From GCA-002727735 sp038134525 (GTDB lineage: Bacteria; Bacteroidota; Bacteroidia; Flavobacteriales_D; Parvicellaceae), in contig JAYPVI010000004.1 in NCBI GenBank assembly GCA_038134525.1, positions 1 to 64,000 of the forward strand: DNA of 64,000 nt. Reading direction: 5' to 3'. The number at the start of each line of letters is the position of its first letter. Position 1 is the first letter of the stretch. This document shows, piece after piece, positions 41,259-49,835 of this stretch. The translations under genes were made by a program, and so were the position numbers. A model generated the notes under the pieces. It ran no database searches. It was not told the DNA's origin and was given only the letters and a program-made list of their open reading frames with translations.

Positions 41259-42244
41259 AATGAAGGGCATGACATTGTTCTGTAACTTTTAATCTTAGGC
41301 TTACAATAAAACTTATAAGCAAGGGAAACTTCATGTGATCCACCGGACTGAGGGGTTAATTGAGAGGTCGTGATATCATAACTATACCCTATTCTTAGGT
41401 GTTCTGATTCCAATCCTAAAGTAAGAATAAAAGAATCTCTATTTCTATACCAAAGACCAACCACATAATTACCACTCTTGTAATAAAGTCCTAAGTTAAT
41501 TTGTGTAAACTCAGCTTGTTTAGAAAGCAATATACTAGGGGATAATGATTCCCCATTAGAAGTATATAATGAATGAGAAGCTAAATCAAATTCAGTTCCT
41601 AAATGAATGGTATATCGCATTGGAAGACGGGTATCACTTAACGAATTAGAACGAAGACTTTCATCTGGTTCTAATAGATGATGAGCAACAAAACCCATGT
41701 AAAACTTATCAGTGTAACCTAATATACCTGCAGAAAAATCAAAAAAGTTAACAGGTTCAAAATTGAGAATTTCTTGTGTTCCAAATACAAATCCTCTTCT
41801 TGAATGTATTTGATCTCCAAATGTCATTTTACTGGTATTTGCTGCTTTTTGGATATACGATCCTTGAAGTGCATAATTAATTGTAAATGTTCTGGTTACG
41901 TGTTGATGATATGCATAAGATAAATTAACCTGATTAGTAACAAGAACTCCATTTCCAACTTGATCACTTAATATAGAAAGACCTAATCCCCCTTTTAGGT
42001 TTTCAAAGTATTTATCAAATGATGCTGCAGTTGTTACAAATGCACCTGGAAAAGCAGGCCATTGATTTCTGTAGTTCATAACAAAACGAGGACACTTGTT
42101 TGTACCACTAAATGCTGGATTTAAATATACGGGGTTAGAATAAAATTGAGTGAAAATTGGATCTTGACTATAAGTGCAATTAACCCACAAAATTGCAAAT
42201 ATCATAATAAAACCGTGAAGCTTTACAGATGAAAAAGAAAACAT
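41255..42244 (-). CDS. PorP/SprF-family T9SS outer-membrane protein
   Basis: The product has 329 residues from the ATG at 42244; upstream in-frame ATGs at 42262 and similar exist, but this start gives a normal signal peptide (cleaved near TYSQ). The mature start DPIFTQFYSNPVYLNPAFSGT is the hallmark of the PorP/SprF family, and the rest is a beta barrel ending MSCPSF. PorP/SprF proteins interact with T9SS and help export or attach specific surface cargo, such as SprB with SprF. Unlike the copy at 61001, no adhesin gene precedes it, so its cargo is unknown. It converges on lolD with a 4-nt shared stop. Confidence 0.9.
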   Translation of the reverse strand: MFSFSSVKLHGFIMIFAILWVNCTYSQDPIFTQFYSNPVYLNPAFSGTNKCPRFVMNYRNQWPAFPGAFVTTAASFDKYFENLKGGLGLSILSDQVGNGVLVTNQVNLSYAYHQHVTRTFTINYALQGSYIQKAANTSKMTFGDQIHSRRGFVFGTQEILNFEPVNFFDFSAGILGYTDKFYMGFVAHHLLEPDESLRSNSLSDTRLPMRYTIHLGTEFDLASHSLYTSNGESLSPSILLSKQAEFTQINLGLYYKSGNYVVGLWYRNRDSFILTLGLESEHLRIGYSYDITTSQLTPQSGGSHEVSLAYKFYCKPKIKSYRTMSCPSF

Positions 42245-42372
42245 AATTTTACTACCCTTCATTAAAGCCAATCTTTAATTTCCCATGATTATTTCCCCTA
42301 AAATAACAATTAAATCTGATTTTATTATTTATAAGTTTTTAAAGAGTTTAACTAATTCAATTAATTTAAAAA

Positions 42373-42384
42373 TTAAGTACTTAA
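42373..42384. promoter_or_regulatory. 12-bp palindrome upstream of acyl-CoA ligase gene
   Basis: TTAAGTACTTAA is a perfect 12-bp palindrome 61 nt before the ATG at 42446. A near-consensus -7 box CATATTTG (42409-42416) follows, so the palindrome would sit just upstream of the -33 region. It is a candidate operator. AT-rich context makes chance occurrence possible. Confidence 0.35.
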
Positions 42385-42445
42385 GTAATACATTTTTATA
42401 TCTTTAGTCATATTTGATTTAAATTAAATCCAAAATTAAAATATT

Positions 42446-44116
42446 ATGAGTGATTTTCTTTGGCACAAGAGCTACCCAGATTTTGTAAATAAAACTACAG
42501 ATATAAATTATGAAAGTATTGTAGAAATCTATGAACAATCCATTAGAAAATTTGGGCCTCAAATAGCCTTCAAAAATATGGATGTAGAAATTACCTATAA
42601 TGATGTAGCAGCAAGGGTAGATGAGTTAGTATGGTATTTTCAAAATAAAACCAACTTGAAAAAAGGAGATAAGATTGCATTACAGATGCCTAATTTATTG
42701 CAATATCCCATTGTGATTTTTGCAGCATTAAAAGCTGGATTGGTTATTGTTAATACAAATCCGCTATACACTGCAGACGAAATGCTACACCAATACAATG
42801 ATTCAGGCGCTAAAGCCATTATTATTTTAGAAAATTTTGCCAGTAAACTTGAAGCCATAATCAATAAGACTAAAATTGAAACAGTCATTGTATCTACAAT
42901 TGGAGATATGTTAGGCGGACTTAAAGGAGGTATTGTAAATTTTGTTATCCGAAACATTAAAAAAGATGCTGAAGGGAATCCTATGGTTCCCAAATTTAAT
43001 TTACCTAATAGTATAAATCTCAAACAAATACTTAAAGAGTCAGCTGGTCAAAAAGGTCAACAAGTAAATTTAAGTAAAGATGACACTGCCTTTTTGCAAT
43101 ACACAGGAGGAACAACTGGAGTTTCTAAAGGTGCTGAACTAACACATGGTAATATTTGTGCTAATGTATGTCAAGTAGAGGAATGGATTGGAAACAGTAT
43201 TGATGAAGGAAATGAAACTATCATTACCGCTTTACCTCTTTACCACATTTTTGCTCTAACAGCCAATTGCATGACTTTTTTCAGATATGGAGCAAAAAAT
43301 ATTTTGATCACAAATCCAAGGGATATGAAGTCTTTTTGTGCTGATCTTAAAAAGAATCCATTTACAGCTATAACTGGTGTAAATACGCTTTTCATTGGAC
43401 TAATGAATCAAAATGTATTTAAACAGCTTGATTTCAAGGGATTAAAATTGGCATTAGGTGGAGGAATGGCTGTACAAGATGTTGTAGCAGATCAGTGGGA
43501 AAAACTAACTGGGTGTGCTTTATTAGAAGCATATGGTCTTTCAGAGACAAGTCCTGCAGCTACTATAAATCCATACAATGGAAAGCATAAGCGTGGGACT
43601 ATTGGACTTCCTTTACCCAATACAGATGTGAAAATATTTGATGATAATTTAAAAGAAGTTCCGCAGGGAGAACCTGGAGAAATTGGAATAAAAGGACCTC
43701 AGGTAATGAAGGGGTACTGGAACAGAGAAGAAGAAACAAAAAATTGTTTTCATGGTGAATATTTTTTAACTGGGGATATTGGCACAATGGATGAAGAAGG
43801 GTATTTTAAAATTGTTGACCGTAAAAAAGAAATGGTTTTGGTATCTGGATTTAATGTGTATCCGAATGAAGTTGAAAAAGCGATATCTGAACATCCAAAA
43901 GTCCTTGAGGTTGGTGTAAGAGGAGAAAAAAATGAAGACGGAACTGAATTCGTGAGAGCATTTATTGTAAAGAAAGATGAGAGCCTTACAGAAGAAGAAG
44001 TGATTGAATTTAGCAGAACTAAATTAACTAACTATAAAGTACCTAAAAGCATTAGCTTTAGAGATGAACTTCCTAAATCAAATGTGGGTAAAATTTTACG
44101 AAGACTACTTGAATAA
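42446..44116 (+). CDS. Long-chain fatty acid-CoA ligase
   Basis: The product has 556 residues, FadD length. The AMP-binding motif YTGGTTGVSKGAELTHGN (about 215-232), LEAYGLSETSP (about 357-367), TGDIGTMDEEGYFKIVDRKK (about 440-459) and the C-terminal Lys in SNVGKILRR are present. The enzyme activates fatty acids with ATP and CoA, feeding beta-oxidation or lipid synthesis. It is cytosolic or membrane-associated. It is preceded by a 12-bp palindrome that might bind an acyl-CoA-responsive regulator. A small unknown gene follows after 14 nt. Confidence 0.94.
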   Translation: MSDFLWHKSYPDFVNKTTDINYESIVEIYEQSIRKFGPQIAFKNMDVEITYNDVAARVDELVWYFQNKTNLKKGDKIALQMPNLLQYPIVIFAALKAGLVIVNTNPLYTADEMLHQYNDSGAKAIIILENFASKLEAIINKTKIETVIVSTIGDMLGGLKGGIVNFVIRNIKKDAEGNPMVPKFNLPNSINLKQILKESAGQKGQQVNLSKDDTAFLQYTGGTTGVSKGAELTHGNICANVCQVEEWIGNSIDEGNETIITALPLYHIFALTANCMTFFRYGAKNILITNPRDMKSFCADLKKNPFTAITGVNTLFIGLMNQNVFKQLDFKGLKLALGGGMAVQDVVADQWEKLTGCALLEAYGLSETSPAATINPYNGKHKRGTIGLPLPNTDVKIFDDNLKEVPQGEPGEIGIKGPQVMKGYWNREEETKNCFHGEYFLTGDIGTMDEEGYFKIVDRKKEMVLVSGFNVYPNEVEKAISEHPKVLEVGVRGEKNEDGTEFVRAFIVKKDESLTEEEVIEFSRTKLTNYKVPKSISFRDELPKSNVGKILRRLLE

Positions 44117-44130
44117 TCTTATAATTAAAG

Positions 44131-44571
44131 GTGAATCATTTCAATATTCTACCAACAATAGGTCTTGGAGAAATTAAATTTTTAATCTCTATTGATCAAT
44201 TTGTAGATTTGGTCGGAAAACCTGATGCTGATGAATTGTTGAGAGAAAAGACTAGTTATCTTAATTCTAGAATTCTCCACTATGACAGTTTAGGTTTATC
44301 CGCTTCATTTGACGAAGAACATAACTGGAAACTGACAAGTATTACTGTAACTGATGGAAATTTTCATCTTGAAGATAACTACCTATTTTCCAAATCCAAA
44401 CCTTATATACTAGAATTAATAAAAACCTTAAATCTAGGTGATTACGTTACTGACATCTTTTCTGAAGAAGGTTACAATTCCACGACTATTTATTTTGAAA
44501 AGAAAAATATTAGTTTTTGGTTTGAAAATGATGAATTACAGGAGATCCAGTGGGGAATAATTCAAGTCTGA
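44131..44571 (+). CDS. Hypothetical cytosolic protein
   Basis: The product has 146 residues from a GTG start 14 nt after the acyl-CoA ligase gene, probably co-transcribed. There is no signal peptide, lipobox or membrane helix. The opening LPTIGLGEIKFLISIDQFVDLVGKPD resembles proteins of unknown function found in many bacteria, and the sequence ends ISFWFENDELQEIQWGIIQV. No catalytic motif is seen. The stop overlaps the convergent carboxylase gene by 10 nt. The function is unknown. Confidence 0.65.
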   Translation: MNHFNILPTIGLGEIKFLISIDQFVDLVGKPDADELLREKTSYLNSRILHYDSLGLSASFDEEHNWKLTSITVTDGNFHLEDNYLFSKSKPYILELIKTLNLGDYVTDIFSEEGYNSTTIYFEKKNISFWFENDELQEIQWGIIQV

Positions 44572-46205
44572 ATAACCCCTACATTGTAAGGCTTTAGATC
44601 GTTATTTTGATCTGCTGCTGCTATTCCGATAGAAATCCATTTTCTAGTTTCAATTGGATTAATGATCGCATCAACCCATAATCTAGCAGCCGCGTAGTAT
44701 GGAGATGTTTGCTCATCATATTTCTTTTTAATTATGTTGAATAACGCTTCTTCTTTTTCCCTTGAAATTTTTTCTCCTTTTGATGTTAATGATGCCACTT
44801 CTATTTGCAATAATACTTTTGCCGCCTGTGCACCGCCCATAACAGCAATTTCAGCTGTTGGCCATCCCACAATTAATCTAGGATCATATGCCTTGCCACA
44901 CATCGCATAATTTCCAGCTCCGTATGAGTTACCCATGACAATGGTGAACTTAGGCACTACTGAATTGGACATGGCATTTACTAACTTTGCTCCATCTTTA
45001 ATAATACCACCGTGTTCTGATCTACTTCCAACCATAAATCCACTAACATCTTGTAAAAAAACTAAAGGAATTTTTTTCTGATTACAGATCATAACAAAAC
45101 GTGCAGCTTTATCAGCACTATCACTATAGATAACGCCTCCAAATTGCATTTCACCTTTTTTTGTTTTGACGACTTGACGTTGGTTTGCAACAATTCCAAC
45201 TGACCATCCATCAATTCTCGCATAGGCACAAACAATGGTTTTACCATAGTCTGACTTATACTCTGTGAATTTAGAGTCATCAACTATAAGTTTAATGATA
45301 TTCTTTACATCGTAGTTATCTGTTCTCTGTACAGGAAAAGAACCATGTAGGTCTTTGATGTTAAGAGCTGGAGATGTTGATTTTGTTCTATTATATCCAG
45401 CATTTGGTGTTTCGCCCAATCTACTCATCATATCTCTTATGGTAACAAGACATGATTCATCATTTTTACACTTATAATCGGTAACTCCACTTATTTCACA
45501 ATGGGTAGTTGCACCTCCCAAAGTTTCATTATCTACCACTTCACCTATAGCCGCTTTAACCAAATAAGAGCCAGCCAAAAAAATGCTTCCTGTTTTTTCC
45601 ACAATTAATGATTCATCACTCATAATAGGTAAATAGGCTCCTCCTGCTACGCAACTTCCCATAATGGCTGAAATTTGAGGAATACCCATGGCACTTAACT
45701 TAGCATTATTACTAAAAATTCTACCAAAATGCTCTTTGTCTGGAAAAATTTCATCCTGCATCGGTAGATAAACCCCTGCACTATCGACTAAATAAATAAT
45801 AGGTAGTTTATTTTCCATGGCTATTTCTTGGGCTCTTAGATTTTTTTTGCCCGTAATGGGAAACCATGCTCCAGCTTTTACAGTGGCATCATTAGCAACA
45901 ATCACACATAGCCTGTTACTCACATATCCAATTACAACTACAACTCCCCCAGCAGGACAACCACCATGCTCAGGATACATATCAAAACCAGCAAATGCAC
46001 CAATTTCAATGTAATCTGTGTTTTGATCTAAAAGGGCATCAATTCTTTCCCTAGCTGTTAATTTACCCTTATCATGATGTTTTTTAATTTTTTCATCTCC
46101 ACCACCTTTGTAAATTTCTTGCAACAGCTTATTCATCTTAGAAATTTTCAATTTCATTTTATCTTCATTCTTATTGAAATCTAAATTTTCTTTTGCAAAG
46201 CCCAT
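44562..46205 (-). CDS. Acyl-CoA carboxylase, carboxyltransferase (beta) subunit
   Basis: The product has 547 residues, typical of the propionyl-CoA / methylcrotonyl-CoA carboxylase beta family. N-terminal and C-terminal crotonase-like halves are visible, with KLTARERIDALLD (about 47-59), GGCPAGGVVVVIG, VVDNETLGGATTHCEISGV, FLQDVSGFMVGSRSEHGGI and MGNSYGAGNYAMCGKAYDP (about 415-433). It transfers the carboxyl group from carboxybiotin to an acyl-CoA. The biotin-carrying alpha subunit is not next to it. Methylcrotonyl-CoA versus propionyl-CoA cannot be told apart here, although the closing AADQNNDLKPYNVGVIQ-type tail fits leucine catabolism best. Confidence 0.9.
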   Translation of the reverse strand: MGFAKENLDFNKNEDKMKLKISKMNKLLQEIYKGGGDEKIKKHHDKGKLTARERIDALLDQNTDYIEIGAFAGFDMYPEHGGCPAGGVVVVIGYVSNRLCVIVANDATVKAGAWFPITGKKNLRAQEIAMENKLPIIYLVDSAGVYLPMQDEIFPDKEHFGRIFSNNAKLSAMGIPQISAIMGSCVAGGAYLPIMSDESLIVEKTGSIFLAGSYLVKAAIGEVVDNETLGGATTHCEISGVTDYKCKNDESCLVTIRDMMSRLGETPNAGYNRTKSTSPALNIKDLHGSFPVQRTDNYDVKNIIKLIVDDSKFTEYKSDYGKTIVCAYARIDGWSVGIVANQRQVVKTKKGEMQFGGVIYSDSADKAARFVMICNQKKIPLVFLQDVSGFMVGSRSEHGGIIKDGAKLVNAMSNSVVPKFTIVMGNSYGAGNYAMCGKAYDPRLIVGWPTAEIAVMGGAQAAKVLLQIEVASLTSKGEKISREKEEALFNIIKKKYDEQTSPYYAAARLWVDAIINPIETRKWISIGIAAADQNNDLKPYNVGVIQT

Positions 46206-46268
46206 TGATCTAATTTTGATTTAAGCTAAGATAATTAAATCAATATGTAGTACTCCAACTTTTGACGT

Positions 46269-46276
46269 TATATTTG
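46269..46276 (+). promoter_or_regulatory. -7 box TATATTTG for bshA
   Basis: This is an exact TAnnTTTG ending 15 nt before the ATG at 46292. No clear -33 TTTG at 19 nt. Confidence 0.55.
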
Positions 46277-46291
46277 GCCTAAATTCATTTG

Positions 46292-47413
46292 ATGAAAATT
46301 GGAATTGTATTATATCCCACATATGGTGGTAGTGGAATAGTGGCAACCGAATTGGGTAAGGCATTGGCTGTAAAGGGACACCAAATTCACTTCATTACAT
46401 ACAGTCAGCCTGTAAAATTAGGTGAGTTAAGAAAAAACGTGTTCTATCATGAAGTTGTCCCTTCCGATTATCCATTATTTGAATATACACCCTATGAGCA
46501 AGTATTGACAAGTAAACTAGTAGATGTTGTCAAGTATGAAAAATTAGATGTATTACATGTCCATTATGCTATACCCCATGCATCTGCTGCTTACATGGCA
46601 CAACAAATCTTATTAACTCAAGGTATTAAAATTCCTTTTATCACCACTTTACATGGAACAGATATCACACTAGTAGGTAAAGATCCCTCTTTTGAACCTG
46701 TAATTACATTTTCAATAAATAAGTCTGATATTGTTACTGCCGTTTCAGAAAATTTAAAATTAGAGACCAATCAACTTTTCAATATCAGAAAAAATATAAA
46801 AGTCATACCTAACTTTATCAATATAGAGGAGTACCAAATGAGTCAGAATCAATTCTACAAAAGGAGATTTGCTCCAAATGGTGAAAAAATAATTTGCCAT
46901 GTATCTAACTTTAGAAAAGTAAAAAGGATTGGTGATGTGATTAAAACATTTAATAACATCTCTGAAAAAATAAGGGTGAAATTAATTCTTGTTGGTGATG
47001 GTCCCGAAAGGAACCAATTAGAAAGACAGGCAAGAAAATCAAATTTCAAAGAACATATTTATTTTCTTGGCAATTTAAAATCTACTAAAGAAGTCCTGAA
47101 TATTTCAGATTTGTTTCTTCTGCCCTCATCTAAAGAAAGTTTTGGTCTTGCTGCTTTAGAAGCGATGGCATGTAAAGTTCCTGTTGTGGCTACAAATTCA
47201 GGTGGAATTCCAGAAGTGGTAGAACACGGCTTCAGTGGTTTATTATGTGATGTTGGAGATATTGATGAAATGGCTAAAAATGTCATGAAAATTTTGGGTG
47301 ATGACCATAATCTCAAAATATATAAGTCAAATGCATTTGAAACAGCAAAAAAATTTGACATTAATGAAGTTCTTCCAAAATATGAAGAATTGTATCACTA
47401 TCTAACCAATTGA
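46292..47413 (+). CDS. bshA: N-acetyl-alpha-D-glucosaminyl L-malate synthase
   Basis: This is the first enzyme of bacillithiol synthesis, joining UDP-GlcNAc to L-malate. It has 373 residues from the ATG at 46292, in the GT4 glycosyltransferase fold. Marks are MKIGIVLYPTYGGSGIVATEL at the N-terminus, LHVHYAIPHASAAYMA, TTLHGTDITLVGKD (about 116-129), CHVSNFRKVKRIGDV, and LLPSSKESFGLAALEAMACKVPVVATNSGGIPEVV near the end. These together identify BshA rather than a general glycosyltransferase. A TTG one codon earlier is not needed. bshB and bshC are not in the window. It converges on a T9SS gene with a 16-nt overlap. Confidence 0.94.
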   Translation: MKIGIVLYPTYGGSGIVATELGKALAVKGHQIHFITYSQPVKLGELRKNVFYHEVVPSDYPLFEYTPYEQVLTSKLVDVVKYEKLDVLHVHYAIPHASAAYMAQQILLTQGIKIPFITTLHGTDITLVGKDPSFEPVITFSINKSDIVTAVSENLKLETNQLFNIRKNIKVIPNFINIEEYQMSQNQFYKRRFAPNGEKIICHVSNFRKVKRIGDVIKTFNNISEKIRVKLILVGDGPERNQLERQARKSNFKEHIYFLGNLKSTKEVLNISDLFLLPSSKESFGLAALEAMACKVPVVATNSGGIPEVVEHGFSGLLCDVGDIDEMAKNVMKILGDDHNLKIYKSNAFETAKKFDINEVLPKYEELYHYLTN

Positions 47414-49800
47414 ATCCAATATTGATTCACAATGGTATTTGGTTGTCTTATCCCATTATGATAACTGCTTCCAAATGTGCCATCAATTATAACAGCATAA
47501 ACACCATCAGGACATTTATTTCCACTTAAATTTTTTCCATCCCATTTAAAATTAGAATCAGAAGATTCAAAGACTATTTTACCCCACCTATTGTAAATAA
47601 CTAGATGCATTTCATCGTAACAAGGGTCATTTTCTCCTGCTAATTGAAAATAATCATTTTGACCATCGTTGTTCGGACTAAAAATATTGGGTATAGCTTC
47701 CAATTGACCTACAGGTGGTGTTATAGAAACTGATGAAGTATCATATAATGAATCAGAGCCACAAACTGAAGAAAATGCTAGATAATGGATGTCAAATTGT
47801 TCTTGAAAAACATAATCACAATCTGTAGACCAACAAAATCTCACTCCTACTTCACCAATAGCAGATGTAACCAAGCTACCTTGAATAAGGTGATTAAAAT
47901 CTGTCATTTCAATGGTATTTCCTTGTATACCATTAAAATTTTCATAAAAATATTTTCCATTAGCATTTAATTCTGGAGGCAAAAATGTTTGGTTAAAATC
48001 AAAATTTCCGGATGAAACATGAAGAAAAAGTGTGTCGCTTTCATTGATTGAATCTTGCACCAGTAAATCTATACATATGCTATCTTCATAAGCAATGGTC
48101 ATAGTGTCAGGAACATATAACATTGTTGGTGGCGGAGCATTTAACACCTCAATTTTGATACTATCGTAAGTATAATCAGGGCCACTGCAACCAACCGAAA
48201 ATGATTCTATAGCTAAATTGTAAATTTCATTTTCATCATCACAAGAAGGTACCCAACAAAATCTGAGAGGCACACTCCCAATACCGTGGGAATAACCATT
48301 TACGGTATCAACACCAATAAATGAAATCGTATTTGAAGATATTCCAGCCCAGTTATCGTATGCAAAATAGGAAACCAACCCAGGACAAGTAGATACGTTA
48401 ATTGGATTGATGGTAAAATTATTAGCATTTGTCCCCATAGCTAATTGAGTTCCATTATTATCTAATATCACAAATGAACATTCGTAATCATAAAGACCAA
48501 ACGAAGCTCCTTGATTCCAAGAAGTTGTAATTATATCACCATTATTTACCATAAACGTAGCCGAATTAGAAGCGGCCTGCTGTGAAGATATAGTTGCATT
48601 CAAAGCTACTACTCCATTTATTAATACATCAACACTAGCACTTTGCCACCCGTCAGCATCAGTGTCCGCTAAGTTAATACTGTATTGACATCCTAAAACA
48701 GCAGAATTCCCAGTGTTAATTGGAGGAACATATGTATTATTTAAATCAAAATCTAACGAATTTAATTGCACATAAATATCTACCATAGTATCCGTATCAT
48801 ATGTCATGAGGTCTATACATACTGAGTCATCTACATATACAGAAACCGTGTCATCAAGTGCAACTTGTGGAGGGTAATTAATTTGACATCCTAAAGATGC
48901 ATATTGTACATCTCTTCTAACTTCTCCTAATTTAACTCCATTTCTAAACTCCTCCACTCTGACGGTAAATACAAAAAAACTTTGAATATTTGGACTAGCC
49001 GAAATCTCACCTGTTACTGGGTCAATTGTCATTGGAGGTGATCCGCCAATGATATTCGTGACACTATATGGAGGAAATCCAGGTGGTGCTGAAGCCCAAT
49101 TACATTCGGGATAATAAGGATATGTACCTCCACCAGGAGAGGTACCACCTCCTTGAGCATTAGTTTGATTGATAACATCTAGTGGTGTAACTAATGAGAA
49201 TGATAATGAATCACCATCAGGATCAATAACCGGAAAGTTAAATATCTTAGTATTATTAACACAGAAATAGGCATCGTTAGGGTAGACACCAAAGTCTGGA
49301 GAAGAATTTTGACCCAAGGCTGGATCTGGAAACGTAGCAAGAATAGTAATCCCAGTACCGGCAGGATTTAAGATATTTGATATTATTCCATTTCTCGCAA
49401 AATTCTCATATTGAACATAATAGCCATTTGGATTGTTAGGTAGTAACAAAGGGATTGAATTTGTGAAAATCCCTTCTTGTATCTTTACAACACTTGGATC
49501 AGGTGTATAACAAGGGTCTCCCAATTGAACAAAAGACAAACTTGATCTTGATAAGAGCAATGTAGCGATTTGAGAATGAGTAGCTATATCATAAACTCCA
49601 ATTTCCGCAGAAAGAGGCATATTGACACCCGCATTGGCATTTATTTCATCTCTATAAAGTCTTAATTGAAAATTATAATATGCCCCAGCACTCAAATGGT
49701 TAACCATATTAACCCTTAGGTCTCCTCCAACTATGTGGGAAGCAAAAACGGTGTTATATGAACACGAAATGCATAAAATAAAAAGTACCCTGAAAAACAT
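47398..49800 (-). CDS. T9SS type B surface protein (paralog of next gene)
   Basis: The product has 800 residues. A signal peptide (about 1-21) is followed by SHIVGGDLRVNMV, opening a beta-rich N-terminal domain (about 22-300) with LRLYRD and LGDPCYTPDPSVVKI. A middle domain near 370-460 has the weakened motif ADTDADGWQSASVDVLINGV. A repeated COG-like segment follows, and the C-terminus (about 705-800) is a gliding-motility-associated CHU_C type B domain, ending NQYWIQLVR. It is exported by T9SS and probably stays on the surface. It lies 35 nt downstream of a close paralog and is probably co-transcribed. The 3' end overlaps bshA by 16 nt. Confidence 0.88.
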   Translation of the reverse strand: MFFRVLFILCISCSYNTVFASHIVGGDLRVNMVNHLSAGAYYNFQLRLYRDEINANAGVNMPLSAEIGVYDIATHSQIATLLLSRSSLSFVQLGDPCYTPDPSVVKIQEGIFTNSIPLLLPNNPNGYYVQYENFARNGIISNILNPAGTGITILATFPDPALGQNSSPDFGVYPNDAYFCVNNTKIFNFPVIDPDGDSLSFSLVTPLDVINQTNAQGGGTSPGGGTYPYYPECNWASAPPGFPPYSVTNIIGGSPPMTIDPVTGEISASPNIQSFFVFTVRVEEFRNGVKLGEVRRDVQYASLGCQINYPPQVALDDTVSVYVDDSVCIDLMTYDTDTMVDIYVQLNSLDFDLNNTYVPPINTGNSAVLGCQYSINLADTDADGWQSASVDVLINGVVALNATISSQQAASNSATFMVNNGDIITTSWNQGASFGLYDYECSFVILDNNGTQLAMGTNANNFTINPINVSTCPGLVSYFAYDNWAGISSNTISFIGVDTVNGYSHGIGSVPLRFCWVPSCDDENEIYNLAIESFSVGCSGPDYTYDSIKIEVLNAPPPTMLYVPDTMTIAYEDSICIDLLVQDSINESDTLFLHVSSGNFDFNQTFLPPELNANGKYFYENFNGIQGNTIEMTDFNHLIQGSLVTSAIGEVGVRFCWSTDCDYVFQEQFDIHYLAFSSVCGSDSLYDTSSVSITPPVGQLEAIPNIFSPNNDGQNDYFQLAGENDPCYDEMHLVIYNRWGKIVFESSDSNFKWDGKNLSGNKCPDGVYAVIIDGTFGSSYHNGIRQPNTIVNQYWIQLVR

Positions 49801-49835
49801 TCAAAAAACCTAGCAATCCTTATAAATATAGCGAT

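Noticed and set aside
42245..42271. Earlier starts for PorP/SprF at 41255
   Set aside because: Charged residues (KGSK) before the hydrophobic core make the internal ATG at 42244 a better signal peptide start.
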